Source: Paenibacillus farraposensis (GTDB lineage Bacteria > Bacillota > Bacilli > Paenibacillales > Paenibacillaceae). Taken from it: a stretch of 64,000 nt of DNA. Positions 49,689 to 59,754 of the stretch are shown piece by piece. How positions within the stretch are numbered: the stretch's first letter is position 1; each line of letters opens with the position of its first letter. The notes below the pieces were generated by a model that did no database searches, was not told the DNA's origin, and saw only the letters and a program-made list of their open reading frames with translations. The stretch lies in the NCBI RefSeq assembly GCF_020736845.1, contig NZ_JAFFQR010000029.1, positions 62,001-126,000 of the forward strand, read 5' to 3'. The position numbers and the translations under genes were made by a program.

Positions 49689-49901
49689 GTATTCTTTTTT
49701 ATCGGCGGGATGCCTGCCAAGTTTATCTGCGTCTGGTCTGTCATGTATCATATATGCTATGAACCATATTTGGTCAGCATGCACCGAAATAAGCGCAAGG
49801 ATATTTAATGTTGCGGATTTGGTAAAAATAGAGTGGAAGGCCAAAAAGAGGTTTACACTGCTAGCTGGAAAGTGTATACATAAAATAAGGAGGCGAATGC
49901 T

Positions 49902-50024
49902 ATGAGTGATCGTGCATTTCATTTGTTCTACATTATTTCCCTGACGGTGCTGGCACTAGGAAGCGTTGGCGGAATCGGCTGGTGGCTGCGATCGATCAGC
50001 CGCGAGGAGAAGGAGAAAAACTGA
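49902..50024 (+). CDS. Small single-helix membrane protein, 40 aa
   Basis: AAGGAGGCG eight to ten bases before ATG. Membrane helix FYIISLTVLALGSVGGIGWW and a charged C-terminal tail (RSISREEKEKN). A hairpin terminator follows. Function unknown. Confidence 0.7.
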   Translation: MSDRAFHLFYIISLTVLALGSVGGIGWWLRSISREEKEKN

Positions 50025-50047
50025 ATTTGGATGGGCATACAAGCCCA

Positions 50048-50076
50048 AATGCATCTTCCGGTAGGAAGGTGCATTC
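50048..50076 (+). terminator. Terminator of 40-aa gene
   Basis: AATGCATCTTCC-ggta-GGAAGGTGCATT followed by CTTAT. Confidence 0.7.
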
Positions 50077-50162
50077 TTATGTGTTATAATGGGAACATAT
50101 GTTCTTTATCATGATGATTCCGGTCCATGTCTGCCGGGAACCTGACAAAGGGAGGAAAGACG

Positions 50163-50471
50163 ATGTTGCCTGATTTGGAACGAAAGCTGCTGCGTATTTT
50201 GTATAATTATTTTGCCCAGCATCGCCACATGCCGACGATGACGGAACTCACGATCAAAACGGGCAGGCGTGACACTGAAATTACAGCTGCATTGCGTCAT
50301 ATGGAACAAGAGCGCTATATCACATGGGAAAATAAAACAGGCACCCAGCATGTGATTCTACTGGAAGGGTGGGAGCGTCCTTCGTCCCCAAGGAACACTC
50401 CAGTGGACACAGGACACCCCATTATTCCAACAACGCCGCCGGGTAGCACGGAGTATTGGACGGATTATTAG
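50163..50471 (+). CDS. Small winged-helix-like protein
   Basis: 102 residues. Residues 1-70 read as a winged helix (LERKLLRILYNYFAQHRHMP, TMTELTIKTGRRDTEITAAL), similar in pattern to the LexA N-terminal domain; the remaining 30 are Pro/Thr-rich and probably unstructured. ATG 50163 behind GGGAGG. DNA binding is inferred from fold pattern only; no known family assigned. Confidence 0.6.
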   Translation: MLPDLERKLLRILYNYFAQHRHMPTMTELTIKTGRRDTEITAALRHMEQERYITWENKTGTQHVILLEGWERPSSPRNTPVDTGHPIIPTTPPGSTEYWTDY

Positions 50472-51228
50472 AAGATCTGGATGATGCCAAATCCTGAAGT
50501 CTGAAAATTAATGAGTTTTTAAGGTGAATATCATTTAATTTTAAGAAAGAGAAACTATAATGACTGTATTAACCCCTTTTTGATCAAGCTATAGGCCCTC
50601 CCGATGTTTCGGCAGGGTCACTTTTTTTTGTTCATAGAAAAATCCCCCGGGGATCATCCGGGGGATGCTGCAGCTGCGTAGAACTGCACGGCCTGCTCAA
50701 ACTTCATATTTGACGGCATCATATATGTTCAACCCCTGCTGCCTTGCATAATATGGTCAGCATGTTCATAAGGGGCAGTCTGATTCCACTGTTCATTTTC
50801 CAAACGACAAAAGCCCTACCTCTCTTTCGTCCTTGCGGCTCCGATGACCGCGCCAGTGTGAATGTGAAAATCTTTTGGCAAAAGCTCAAAATTCTACATT
50901 AGGGTTATACATAAAATTTGGAGAAGCTCCATGCGGTGATAAGGAGTGTAGCCTGTTGCGCGGAATCCTATGAGGTTAATACATACTTTAGTAGTATAGC
51001 AAGAATGGTTCTGATTTACAAGGGATTTTTGTTTTTTTTTTTTGATTGCAGATTGGAATAAAACCATATACACAACATGTTACACCCAGGCTGGCAATCA
51101 CGACAACCGCCTATCAGCGGATATACGGTTGTTTTGTTAGGAAAGAAGGTTAACTTTTGACGGTTGGACTCCGATATTGAATAAACAAGATATTTTATAA
51201 GCGTACGGATGAAAAGAGGGGTAGCAAT
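50472..51228. other. Long intergenic region with three hairpins and a gene relic
   Basis: Hairpin with T8 tail at 50593-50629 (GGCCCT-CCGA / TCGG-AGGGTC), a 9-bp perfect hairpin ATCCCCCGG / CCGGGGGAT at 50642-50666, and ACAACCG / CGGTTGT with TTTT at 51103-51135. On the minus strand at 50690-50880 protein-like fragments (RAFVVWKMNSGIRLPLMNML) suggest a dead regulator gene. I looked for a c-di-GMP riboswitch before the HD-GYP gene and did not find its conserved core. Confidence 0.5.
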
Positions 51229-52731
51229 TTGCCAATCTATAAGCGCTTTATTCAGCATGTTATCCTGAACTATGTCATAGGTTCGTTTACCGCGGTATTA
51301 TTGGTAGGTGCGATTTTTCTGTTTTCCACGTTAAATATAGCCCACTATGAATTTCTCGGGCTTGCGAAAATCATCGTAATTTCCAGTGTCATTATGATTG
51401 GCTGTGAAGTCGTGGCGTTCCGGATGCATTTGAGACCGGTTCGTCGTTTTTTTTACGGCAAATTAACAACATTCAAGGATGCTGAAGCGGTGTATATACG
51501 GATTCACCATCTGCCTAATCTGTCGGTTTTACGTATTATTGGGCCGCATTTGTTGGGGTTTTCCATTCCGGCAGCAGGGATAGCCCTATGGATGATACAT
51601 ACCGGACAGCTTGCGTTTCCTTTTTATTACGTAGGAATCGCTTGTATAGGGGCTTGTCTGGTTGCTTCTATGCACGCACTGGTTGAATTTTTCCTGACGA
51701 TGAGAGCAATCCGGCCGCTGCTGAAGGAGCTTCAGGAACAAACCCATCAGCATTATGGGCTGAACCTGTCACTCCGGGGACGTGTGCTGCTGTCGTTGCG
51801 GCATAAATTTCAGCTGAGCGCGACGCTGATCGGTGCTTTTCCGTTGTTTTTATTTTGTCTGGCGACGCAGATTCGGCTGGAGCGATCAGATGCGGCACAT
51901 GCCAGTTCCTACTGGCTATGGGCGGGGACGATTTTAATTTTTGGTGTGGCCTTTGCCTATCTGGGTGGAAAGCTGCTGACCCGTGAGATCGAGCAGCCGA
52001 TCCATCACCTGTTGGAGAAAATGAACGAAGTAAAGGAAGGCCGTCTGAACAGTAATGCCAGCGACTTGTATTCCGACGAATTTGCGGAACTGGTCGAGGG
52101 CTTTAACATGATGATCGAGGGCCTCAAGGAGCGGGAAGAAAAAAACAGTCAGCTGCTGGACAGTTATTTTGCTACCTTGGCGGCAGCGCTGGATGCACGG
52201 GATACCTATACCGCGGGACATTCCTTGCGTGTGGCCGAATACTCTGTGCTTATTGGGCGAAAGGGCGGCTTGAGCGAGACGGATCTTGACTTGTTGCGTA
52301 AAACAGCCTTGCTGCATGATATCGGTAAAATTGGCGTGCCTGATGCTGTATTGCTCAAGGATGGCAAGCTGACGGACGAGGAATTTGACCTGATTAAAAT
52401 GCACCCTGTCATGGGAGAAAGCATTCTCCGCCGGGTCGAGCCAGCTTATGCCATGGCCCCTTATTTGCCCGGCGTGCGTTCGCACCACGAGCGCTATGAC
52501 GGCAACGGTTACCCGGATCAGCTCGCCGGGGAAGATATCCCGCTTTTTGGGCGGATTATTGCTGTAGCGGATGCATTTGATGCGATGACATCGGATCGCC
52601 CGTACCGGAAAGGGATGAAGGAAGAGAAGGCGGTCACGATCTTGGAAGAAGGAAAAGGAACCCAGTGGGACTCTCATTTTGCTGAAATATTTGTTCAGGA
52701 ATGGCGCCGGAATAAAGGCATCATAAGCTGA
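51229..52731 (+). CDS. HD-GYP domain c-di-GMP phosphodiesterase with HAMP
   Basis: 500 residues. N-terminal membrane part with about six helices (residues 10-260), a HAMP linker (EQPIHHLLEKMNEVKEGRLN), then the HD-GYP domain with all key motifs: HSLRVAEY, LLHDIGKIGVPD, HPVMGESILR, HHERYDGNGYP, DAFDAMTSDRPYR. It should hydrolyse c-di-GMP in response to a membrane or extracytoplasmic signal. TTG start behind AGAGGGG. Monocistronic with terminator. Confidence 0.9.
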   Translation: MPIYKRFIQHVILNYVIGSFTAVLLVGAIFLFSTLNIAHYEFLGLAKIIVISSVIMIGCEVVAFRMHLRPVRRFFYGKLTTFKDAEAVYIRIHHLPNLSVLRIIGPHLLGFSIPAAGIALWMIHTGQLAFPFYYVGIACIGACLVASMHALVEFFLTMRAIRPLLKELQEQTHQHYGLNLSLRGRVLLSLRHKFQLSATLIGAFPLFLFCLATQIRLERSDAAHASSYWLWAGTILIFGVAFAYLGGKLLTREIEQPIHHLLEKMNEVKEGRLNSNASDLYSDEFAELVEGFNMMIEGLKEREEKNSQLLDSYFATLAAALDARDTYTAGHSLRVAEYSVLIGRKGGLSETDLDLLRKTALLHDIGKIGVPDAVLLKDGKLTDEEFDLIKMHPVMGESILRRVEPAYAMAPYLPGVRSHHERYDGNGYPDQLAGEDIPLFGRIIAVADAFDAMTSDRPYRKGMKEEKAVTILEEGKGTQWDSHFAEIFVQEWRRNKGIIS

Positions 52732-52752
52732 CTCTATAGGTATCTCCATGAG

Positions 52753-52779
52753 AGCGAGCCATTGCGGTTCGCTTTTTTT
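52753..52779 (+). terminator. Terminator of HD-GYP gene
   Basis: AGCGAGCC-attg-CGGTTCGCT followed by TTTTTT. Confidence 0.8.
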
Positions 52780-52902
52780 ATACACGGATGCAGCATCTGC
52801 TGGCATGTCGAAAGATAGGACTTCATGTTATGATGTACAAGAAAGGCAAAAGCGGGTAGGACCGGCCTGCCTCCAGTTTTTGTGCTATGAGAGTGTGAGT
52901 CC

Positions 52903-53306
52903 ATGCAATTTTCAATGATTTTCTAATCAATTTGGGGATGATGATCGCCGTTGCCTATGTGGCGAACGTGATTTATAGATACGTCTTGAGTCACACCTCT
53001 ACGCGCTTCAAATATATCAGCTCGGTGCTGCTGGTCGTGTTTGCCGGATGGATCAGCTCTTGCTTTGGTTTTAATTTTAGCGAGACGGTCATTTTTAATC
53101 TGCGTTTCATCCCGCTGATTATCGCAACGTTGGTGTATCCCCGTTCTTATACGCTTATTATCATTGGGGTTGCGATTGGACTTACGAGCTTTATCTTTAT
53201 TTCAAAGCTTCAGCAGCATATGATTTTTGAAGCTTTTCAGCAGGCCAATGGAGGGCCAGGGAAGCACCTTTTCACTGTATCTGCCCATGTGTCCATCCGA
53301 GAGTAG
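52903..53306 (+). pseudogene. 5TM-5TMR_LYT sensor kinase relic with internal deletion
   Basis: N-terminal membrane segment typical of the LytS/5TMR domain (NLRFIPLIIATLVYPRSY, LIIIGVAIGLTSFIF) runs straight into IFEAFQQANGGPGK, the ATP-lid motif of a histidine kinase (usually ...EAFxQxDGGxSRKxGG). The dimerisation domain and most of the ATPase are missing. The start ATG 52903 is out of frame by one base in a T-run. Downstream signals are lost too. Confidence 0.6.
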
Positions 53307-53386
53307 GGAAGCAGGCGAACAGCCGTATAAATTAACCTGATACGCTGTGCAGGAGCAGGTGTCAAGGTGTACAAAGGAGGTTTATC

Positions 53387-54134
53387 ATGGATCGCAAAGC
53401 AGTCGTTGTGGGGGCAACGGGGCTTGTCGGGGATTATGTTGTACAGGAACTGCTGGTGCAAAAGGAATACAGCCAGGTCATGGTTTTGGACAGACGGCCG
53501 CTGGAAATCACGCATCCCAAGCTGGAGCAAGTCCTCATCGACTGGGAAACAGCCGCAGAAAGCAGCGTTCGCCTTTAAGGGGGTTCATGATGTTTTTTGC
53601 TGTCTCGGGACGACGATGAGAAAGGCTGGCTCCAAGGAGCAGTTCCGTAAGGCTGATCTGGACTACCCGGTTCTGACCGCCCGGCTGGGTAAGAAGGCCG
53701 GTGCTGTACAGATGCTCGCTATTTCCGCGATGGGAGCAGACCCAAATTCACGTGTGTTTTACAACCGCACCAAGGGGGGGAGCGGAAGAGGCACTTGCCG
53801 CTGTTGGATTGCCTGCGCTGCATTTGTTCCGTCCGCCGCTTATTTTGGGCGCGAGGGGTGAACGGCGTGCTGTCGAAACTGCTGCCGCTGTCGTTATGAA
53901 GGCACTGATGGCATGATGACGGGCAAGCTCGCTCCCTACCGTGCTATCCCGGCTCCGGTCCTCGCGAGATCGATGGTCCGAATTGCTCCCGCATAAGCGA
54001 GCGGTGTACATATTTATCCGAATGATATCATCCGGGTCATCGGTGCAGAACTGACATCTGGTGAAGATGAAGCTGGCACAGGAATGAGGGCCGGTGCAAA
54101 AATGAATGTGTTAAGAGAAGCAGCGATGTATTAA
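53387..54134 (+). pseudogene. NAD(P)-binding oxidoreductase (HTATIP2/YwnB-like), multiply frameshifted
   Basis: The start is perfect (AAAGGAGG, ATG) and encodes AVVVGATGLVGDYVVQELL. Three other frames then continue the same protein: GVHDVFCCLGTTMRKAGS and MLAISAMGADPNSRVFYNRT, then EEALAAVGLPALHLFRP, then GVHIYPNDIIRVIGAE. At least three frameshifts, so not functional. Confidence 0.75.
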
Positions 54135-54214
54135 TCCACCGCGCAGAATAGTGGCTTTAGGCTACCCATGCTATAATACGGTAAACCCGTATCAGGAAGG
54201 AGAAACCAGTAGAT

Positions 54215-54595
54215 ATGAAAAAAACAATTGCAACGGAAAAAGCGCCCGGCGCTATTGGCCCTTATAGCCAGGCGGTAGAGGCGGGCGGATTTATTTACGC
54301 CTCAGGACAGCTTGGACTGAATCCGGCGACAGGTGAGTTCGGTAAAGACGTACAGGAGCAGGCTCGTCTGTCCCTGAGCAACGTCCAAGCCATTCTGGAA
54401 GCGGCAGGCAGCCATATGAACCAGGTTGTGAAGGCGACGGTATTCCTGAAGCATATGAATGACTTTGTCAGTGTCAATGAAGTTTACAGCTCTTTCTTCG
54501 AGCAGCCATATCCGGCTCGCAGTGCGGTGGAGGTAGCCCGCCTGCCCAAGGATGCGCTGGTAGAAATTGAAGTGATCGCCTTGAAAGGCGAGTAA
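54215..54595 (+). CDS. ridA: RidA family reactive-intermediate deaminase
   Basis: Hydrolyses reactive enamines/imines from PLP enzymes; cytosolic trimer. 126 residues, standard length. KAPGAIGPYSQAVEAGGFIY at the N-terminus, the substrate-binding Arg in YPARSAVEVARLP and C-terminal VEIEVIAL are canonical. Start 11 bases after AAGGAG. Monocistronic with a strong terminator. Confidence 0.93.
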   Translation: MKKTIATEKAPGAIGPYSQAVEAGGFIYASGQLGLNPATGEFGKDVQEQARLSLSNVQAILEAAGSHMNQVVKATVFLKHMNDFVSVNEVYSSFFEQPYPARSAVEVARLPKDALVEIEVIALKGE

Positions 54596-54634
54596 GTCCA
54601 CCAGGTTTGTTTCATGAATAAAAATGTGTACGCC

Positions 54635-54667
54635 AAACGGGTGCCTCTGCGATAGAGACACCCGTTT
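54635..54667 (+). terminator. Terminator of ridA
   Basis: AAACGGGTG-CTCT / AGAG-CACCCGTTT. Confidence 0.8.
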
Positions 54668-55011
54668 ACATTTGCCGGGAAAGATAATGTTGAAGAGGCA
54701 GTCAAATCAACATGACCGACTAGTCACCATCTTTAAATACGAATATACCCACTTTGCTACCAAATATGTCCTAGCGGGGAAAGCTGCAAAAACCATATTT
54801 ATGAGAAGGTTTATGTATATTCAGTGCTGTACCGAGTGCGATTTTCAGTGTATGGCACAATATTTCCGGCTCGCTGCTCGCGACCTGGTTTTCTCGCCAA
54901 GAGGAGGAAAAGAGCGCAGCCGAAAACCGTTAAATGACTGGCGATGGCTTATGACAGGCGGCTAGAGTTCAGACTTTCCAGACAGTTTAAGAAAGAACCA
55001 AAAGGTTAGAT
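54668..55011. other. Spacer without recognised gene
   Basis: About 340 bp. Open stretches exist on both strands but none has a ribosome binding site or recognisable protein motif; it may hold a dead gene. Confidence 0.4.
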
Positions 55012-55057
55012 TTGACTTTACAGGAGCGGAACATTATACTGTGGTTGTTATAACCAC
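55012..55057 (+). promoter_or_regulatory. Promoter and palindromic operator of the OYE gene
   Basis: TTGACT, 17 bp, TATACT. GTGGTT-GTTAT-AACCAC (55041-55057) follows directly and would overlap the transcription start. A repressor of the TetR, HxlR or MarR type is likely, as usual for electrophile-inducible old yellow enzymes. None is encoded next to it. Confidence 0.65.
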
Positions 55058-55184
55058 TGTATTTAAGTAAGTGACAGTAGGCAGGCTGATCATTGAAGTA
55101 AAGTAATATCGAATTCGAATTCCTATTTGTTTCATATTGTTTGCAGCTCATCTGATCTGACTGAAACTGAAGGAGAGAGAATGA

Positions 55185-56309
55185 ATGAACCCGAAATATA
55201 AACCTTTATTTGAAGCTTTTACCCTGCCATCCGGCGTTACATTGAAAAATCGGATTACGATGGCTCCTATGACTAATTTTGCTTCCCATGAAAACGGTGA
55301 GGTCAGTGACGAGGAACTGGCTTACTACCGTGAACGCTCTGGCGGGGTAGGCGCAGTTATTACGGCTTGCGTGTATGTGACGCCCGATGGCAAAGGCTTT
55401 GTAAACGAGTTTGGTGCGGACAAGGACGAAATGATTCCAAGCCTGCGTCGTCTGGCTGACACGATTCATCAGGAGGGTGCGAAAGCGATCCTGCAAATAT
55501 ACCATGGCGGCCGTCTCTGTCCACCAGATCAAATTCCGGACGGACAACCGATCAGTGCAAGTGCAGTAGCCGAGGAAAAAGAAGGCGCACCTGTGCCGCG
55601 TGAAATGACAACTGACGATATCCATCGCGTCATCCGCGCCTATGGCGAAGCGACCCGCCGCGCCATTGAAGCGGGTTATGACGGTGTGGAGCTTCACGGA
55701 GCAAACGGTTACCTGGTACAGCAGTTCTTCTCCCCGCACTCCAACCGCCGTACTGATGAATGGGGAGGCAGTCTTGACAAACGTATGGCCTTCCCGCTGG
55801 CGATTGTCCATGAGGTGAAAAAAGTGATCGCCGCGCATGCGAAGCAGCCGTTCATCTTCGGCTATCGCTTGTCCCCTGAAGAAGGACACACGCCAGGCAT
55901 TACGCTGGACGATACGCTGGTACTCGTAGATCGTCTGGCGGATCAAGGGCTGGATTATCTGCACATTTCCGTTAACCACTTCTTCGGCGGTTCGTTCCGT
56001 GATCGTAGCGACGAACGGTCACGTACCGTTCTGATCCATGAGAAGGTCGGCCATCGTGTGCCGGCCATGGGAGTCGGCTCCTTGAATACACCGGACGAGG
56101 CACTTGCAGCGCTGGAGACGGGGGTACCGCTTGTTTCGCTGGGACGCCCGCTTCTGATGGAGCCGCAATGGGTTCAGAAGGTGCAAGATGGCAGAGAAGA
56201 TACAATCCGTACGACATTGTCCAGGAAAGCCCAGCAGGAGCTGGTCATTCCGGACTACCTGTGGGGTGCATTAACGACGGTTCCCGGCTGGCTGCCTGTC
56301 ACGGATTAA
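55185..56309 (+). CDS. NADH:flavin oxidoreductase, old yellow enzyme family
   Basis: FMN enzyme reducing activated C=C bonds, 374 residues, single TIM-barrel domain. LKNRITMAPMTNFASHENG, the active-site pair in GVELHGANGYLVQQF, and FFSPHSNRRTDEWGGSLDKR are canonical. It resembles B. subtilis YqiG rather than the shorter YqjM. Likely a stress enzyme for quinones or unsaturated carbonyls, consistent with a repressor-type operator. Start behind AAGGAGAG. Confidence 0.9.
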   Translation: MNPKYKPLFEAFTLPSGVTLKNRITMAPMTNFASHENGEVSDEELAYYRERSGGVGAVITACVYVTPDGKGFVNEFGADKDEMIPSLRRLADTIHQEGAKAILQIYHGGRLCPPDQIPDGQPISASAVAEEKEGAPVPREMTTDDIHRVIRAYGEATRRAIEAGYDGVELHGANGYLVQQFFSPHSNRRTDEWGGSLDKRMAFPLAIVHEVKKVIAAHAKQPFIFGYRLSPEEGHTPGITLDDTLVLVDRLADQGLDYLHISVNHFFGGSFRDRSDERSRTVLIHEKVGHRVPAMGVGSLNTPDEALAALETGVPLVSLGRPLLMEPQWVQKVQDGREDTIRTTLSRKAQQELVIPDYLWGALTTVPGWLPVTD

Positions 56310-56326
56310 ATATTCAATAGAGGAGG

Positions 56327-56365
56327 ATACCCTGGGTTGCTGGCATGCACCTGGGGTATTTTTCT
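56327..56365 (+). terminator. Terminator of OYE gene
   Basis: ATACCCTGGGT / CACCTGGGGTAT followed by TTTTTC. Confidence 0.7.
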
Positions 56366-56414
56366 TATTCTTTATTCGATGACTAAAAAGCATATCAACA
56401 ATTATTGAGATCAG

Positions 56415-56605
56415 ACGTCTGAGCTGGAGTTGCACCGTATTCAAGCCGGGGTCATGCCGGGGAATACGCCGTCGATTCGAGGATGGACAAGGCCGGATTT
56501 CGCCGCGAAGGGCTGACACTAAAGTATTTGAAGATTAATGGTGACTGGGAAGATCATGTGCTGTATGCGATCACGACTGAAGATGTGCAGCATGGCGTTT
56601 CCTGA
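56415..56605 (+). pseudogene. 3' relic of a RimJ/RimL-type acetyltransferase
   Basis: Two frames together give ELELHRIQAGVMPGNTPSIR then DKAGFRREGLTLKYLKINGD and DHVLYAITTEDV, the C-terminal acetyl-CoA site and end of a GNAT protein. The first two-thirds are gone and one frameshift is present. Its end overlaps the end of the response regulator gene on the other strand. Confidence 0.7.
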
Positions 56606-58196
56606 ATTCGCCCGGCGTGACGCCCTCCAGCTTTTTGAATACCTTGCCAAAATATTTTTCATCCTGATATCCGACCATCCCGGCAATATGATGCAGCCGT
56701 AGCTTGTCATTCAGCAGCAACAGCTTTGCTTTGTCCATCCTGATCCGGCACAGATAGTCGGACAGGTTAACACCGTATTCCTGCTTGAATTTGCGGGAGA
56801 TATATTCCCGGCTGAGATAAAAGCGGCTCGCCATATCCTGTAGCGAAATATCCTCGTCGTAGTGAGCTTCCAGATAGCGGGCAATATCGCGGATCGTCGG
56901 GTTGTTAGGATTGTGGCTCGGTGTAAGTGCCTGACCGGTTGCCAGCATCCGGTTTTCGATCTGCTTTTTCCATAAAGGCAAAGAAAGCAGGCCGCGATTG
57001 TCGATGGGCAGAGCAGGAAAGGCTCCTGCTCCATCAGCCAGTTCTTCGCCTTCGGTATCTCCGGGCCGGTCATTCAGCCAGCGGGCCAGCATCCAGTTCA
57101 GCTCCTGGTTCCAGCCGGCCAGCTGCTCCGCCGTTACCGAAGGCAGCTCAGCTATGGCTGCTATCCAGCGGCCTACTGTCGCGGCTACACGACTTGCGCT
57201 GCAACTGAACGCGCTAAGCCGTAGTTCCTCTTCCAGCTCGAGTAGCCGGGGGAGACGTACGGGCTGGCGTACAAGGGAGCTATGATGCAGCCAATCTGTG
57301 GCCTGAAGCACGTCCCGTTTCCACAAGGCTTGGCGAGCCTCATGGTAGGCTGTAGCTGCCGCCACGGGAAAGGCGCCGAAGGATCCGATCCCGATATGCA
57401 TATAGCAGCCTAATGCGGTTCTGATGCCTGTGTGAATATCCTGCAAGAGCAGCGGCCAACGGGACGGCTCGCCCCAATACAGCACAATAATTTCATCCAT
57501 ACGCTCCAGATGACGGAATGCAATGCCGATCTGGGAAGCCATGAGAAACTCATTGCAGATGTTAATCAGGGAAAAGCTCAGCAACGGACGCCGGGTTTTG
57601 TATTTGTCCAGCATATCGGTATCCAGCTGAGCGATGCTCATCACGGCTGCACTGCACATCTGGATAGCTGCAGGAAGGCGCAGTTCCTCGCGCAAGGGCG
57701 TGATGGAGAGAGCGGTATTCGCTGTACCGGACACCAGCTCGGTCAGAAGCTTGTCGGCATAGTGTGGCCTCATCCGGTTTACCTCAATGGCCTGCATTGT
57801 CTGCCTGTGCCGGTCTTGTTCTGCTGTTCGCCAGGCTTGAGTGGCTTTAGTCAGAGCCTCGTTAATCTCCACCGGGTCTACAGGCTTGAGAATATAGTCC
57901 ATACCTCCCCGGCGGATGGCTTGCCGGACCAAATCAAAATCGTCATAGCCGCTTACCACTACGACTCTGGTGGCAGGGGAATGGAGCTGAATCCACTCCA
58001 TCAGGGCAACTCCATCTTTGCCGGGCATCCGCATATCTGTAAGTACGACAGGTGGGGAAAGGGTAGTGATGACCTCAATCGCCTGATCGCCCGATTCAGC
58101 CTCGATTACCTCGGTCACGCCGCAAGCCTCCCAATGTACGAGCATCCGAATGGCATGGCGCACATGCTTTTCATCATCCACAATCAGAACTTTCAT
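56571..58196 (-). CDS. AraC-type response regulator (YesN-like)
   Basis: 541 residues. Receiver domain 1-125 (KVLIVDDEKHVRHAI, phospho-Asp in VVLTDMRMPGKDG, Lys in DYILKPVDP). A middle region of unknown fold follows, then two AraC HTH units at about 435-535 (SLQDMASRFYLSREYISRKF, RLHHIAGMVGYQDEKYFGKV). Such regulators activate adjacent carbohydrate ABC importer genes when their YesM-like kinase senses sugar. Here the kinase gene 6 nt upstream is broken, so the regulator may be uncoupled. Confidence 0.9.
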   Translation of the reverse strand: MKVLIVDDEKHVRHAIRMLVHWEACGVTEVIEAESGDQAIEVITTLSPPVVLTDMRMPGKDGVALMEWIQLHSPATRVVVVSGYDDFDLVRQAIRRGGMDYILKPVDPVEINEALTKATQAWRTAEQDRHRQTMQAIEVNRMRPHYADKLLTELVSGTANTALSITPLREELRLPAAIQMCSAAVMSIAQLDTDMLDKYKTRRPLLSFSLINICNEFLMASQIGIAFRHLERMDEIIVLYWGEPSRWPLLLQDIHTGIRTALGCYMHIGIGSFGAFPVAAATAYHEARQALWKRDVLQATDWLHHSSLVRQPVRLPRLLELEEELRLSAFSCSASRVAATVGRWIAAIAELPSVTAEQLAGWNQELNWMLARWLNDRPGDTEGEELADGAGAFPALPIDNRGLLSLPLWKKQIENRMLATGQALTPSHNPNNPTIRDIARYLEAHYDEDISLQDMASRFYLSREYISRKFKQEYGVNLSDYLCRIRMDKAKLLLLNDKLRLHHIAGMVGYQDEKYFGKVFKKLEGVTPGEFRKRHAAHLQS

Positions 58197-58202
58197 GATA
58201 GA

Positions 58203-59551
58203 TCACTCTCCCTTAATCTGAATTCCGGTATGAGCTTTGGTACGAATTTCGAGTGTATAACGAACGCCATGAGGCACCATATTGTCTACAGACAGGGTAT
58301 TGGCACCATCCTCTGAATGGAGCTGAATACGCAGTAAAACATTGCGGAGCCCGATGGAATCCTGTTCGCTGCTGTCCGGCTCCTCGTCGACCGTATGATC
58401 CCGCATGTTATAGCGCAGCATTTTGGCAAGGGGGGAGAGCAGGGAATAAATTCGTGGCACCTCATGCTGCAGCGCCAGCGTTCCAATAGACTGGAGCGTA
58501 TTATATAGAAAATGAGGATTAATTTGCGCTTGAAGCGCTTTCAATTGGTGTGTCTTGTTTGCCAGATCCAGCTTATATTCCCGCAAAATGAGGTTGTTGA
58601 TGGTGACCATCATCTCTCTGAAGCGACGCGACAGCACTCCGTGCAATGACCACATTGATCCGGGTCAGGCGAGTGGCTCGTAAATAAAGCGCTCGATTCG
58701 GAATTTTCTTGACGAGCGTCCAGCCTGACAGATTGGCATCCAGCTTGCCGTACACGTGCAGCGCCGTATCATTCTCAATCACTCCGTGCACGCCTTCATT
58801 AGAAATTCGATTGAGCAGGCTGGATTCCTTCCAGTGTGTGCCGATCATTGCTTCATTGCCGCTATATATGATCATTCCGTGCCGATCGACCAGATACAGC
58901 TCTTCTGTATCTGCATTATACAATTGACGGCAAATGCTGCGCAGCGGCTTTAGACGAACATCTATAGCCAGTACCCCAAGCATTTGTGATGAGGGGATGT
59001 TCCGTATTGCCCGATGGAGGGTGAATACCTGTCGCTGTGTGTCATGTTCTGTATAGGAAACCGCTGAAAAGCCGTACAAATGCTTCGTATGTGACGGCTG
59101 TATGAATAATCCGGAAGAACTGTAATGAATAGAGCCCCGGAAAGGGCGTCAGCCGGAATTCCCAAAGAGGGAGTGTGCTGGTAATCAGTGTGGATTGCCC
59201 TGCCTGAAAAGAGTGCAAATACACCTGATCGATGCCAGGCGAAGCATTCAGCATGGTCTGCAGCGTTGTGTAATTTTCAGCAACAGCCCGGTAATCATCC
59301 GGAATTTTGGCGAGATTGCGCAGAAAATGAGGATCATTATAGACCCCGATGGATGCCCGGTTCAATCCCTGCAAATAGTTATCCAGATTCGTAATTCCCT
59401 GAAAAATAAGCCGTTCATTTTCGTGTGTGGCCTGCTCTCGCAAAGATTGCTTGGTGAGAAGGAAGGTCATGGTCATCGACAGCAGCAGTGGCAGGGTGAC
59501 CGCAATGAGCAAAAACCAGATTAGCCGGGAACGAATGTTATGAAATTCCAT
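58203..59551 (-). pseudogene. YesM-like sensor histidine kinase, broken
   Basis: Starts well at ATG 59551 behind AAAGGAG with a membrane helix (LIWFLLIAVTLPLLLSMTMT) and sensor domain, then changes frame near 59050 (to MLGVLAIDVRLKPL..., a dCache-like segment) and again near 58640 (to ALQAQINPHFLYNTLQSIG, the phospho-acceptor His motif of the HisKA_7TM/LytS type). After SPLAKMLRYNMRDHTV it jumps to SIGLRNVLLRIQLH, so the N-box and most of the ATPase domain are deleted. No functional kinase is expected. Confidence 0.82.
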
Positions 59552-59754
59552 CCAGCAGCTCCTTTCACGATTCAAGACAGGCCAGAGGTCAATAAATTCC
59601 CCCTAATGGTTCACGATCTTGCGTGTTCTCCAGATCGCTAATTCGACATAATGAAGATGTGAACCACCAATTATACGGCCACAGTACCCAGGCGCTTGAT
59701 GAGCAAGCCGTAAGGAATTGCAGACACCAACAGACAACAAAAGGGGGGATCGGT

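Noticed and set aside
51028..51043. T-rich homopolymer run near 51030
   Set aside because: No stem precedes it, so it is not a terminator by itself. It is simply a low-complexity tract in an intergenic region.
50880..51228. Possible c-di-GMP riboswitch before the HD-GYP gene
   Set aside because: The conserved GEMM core could not be found; only a simple terminator-like hairpin is present.
57432..58316. 294-codon plus-strand frame opposite the response regulator
   Set aside because: The minus frame shows receiver and AraC motifs; the plus frame has none and no ribosome binding site.
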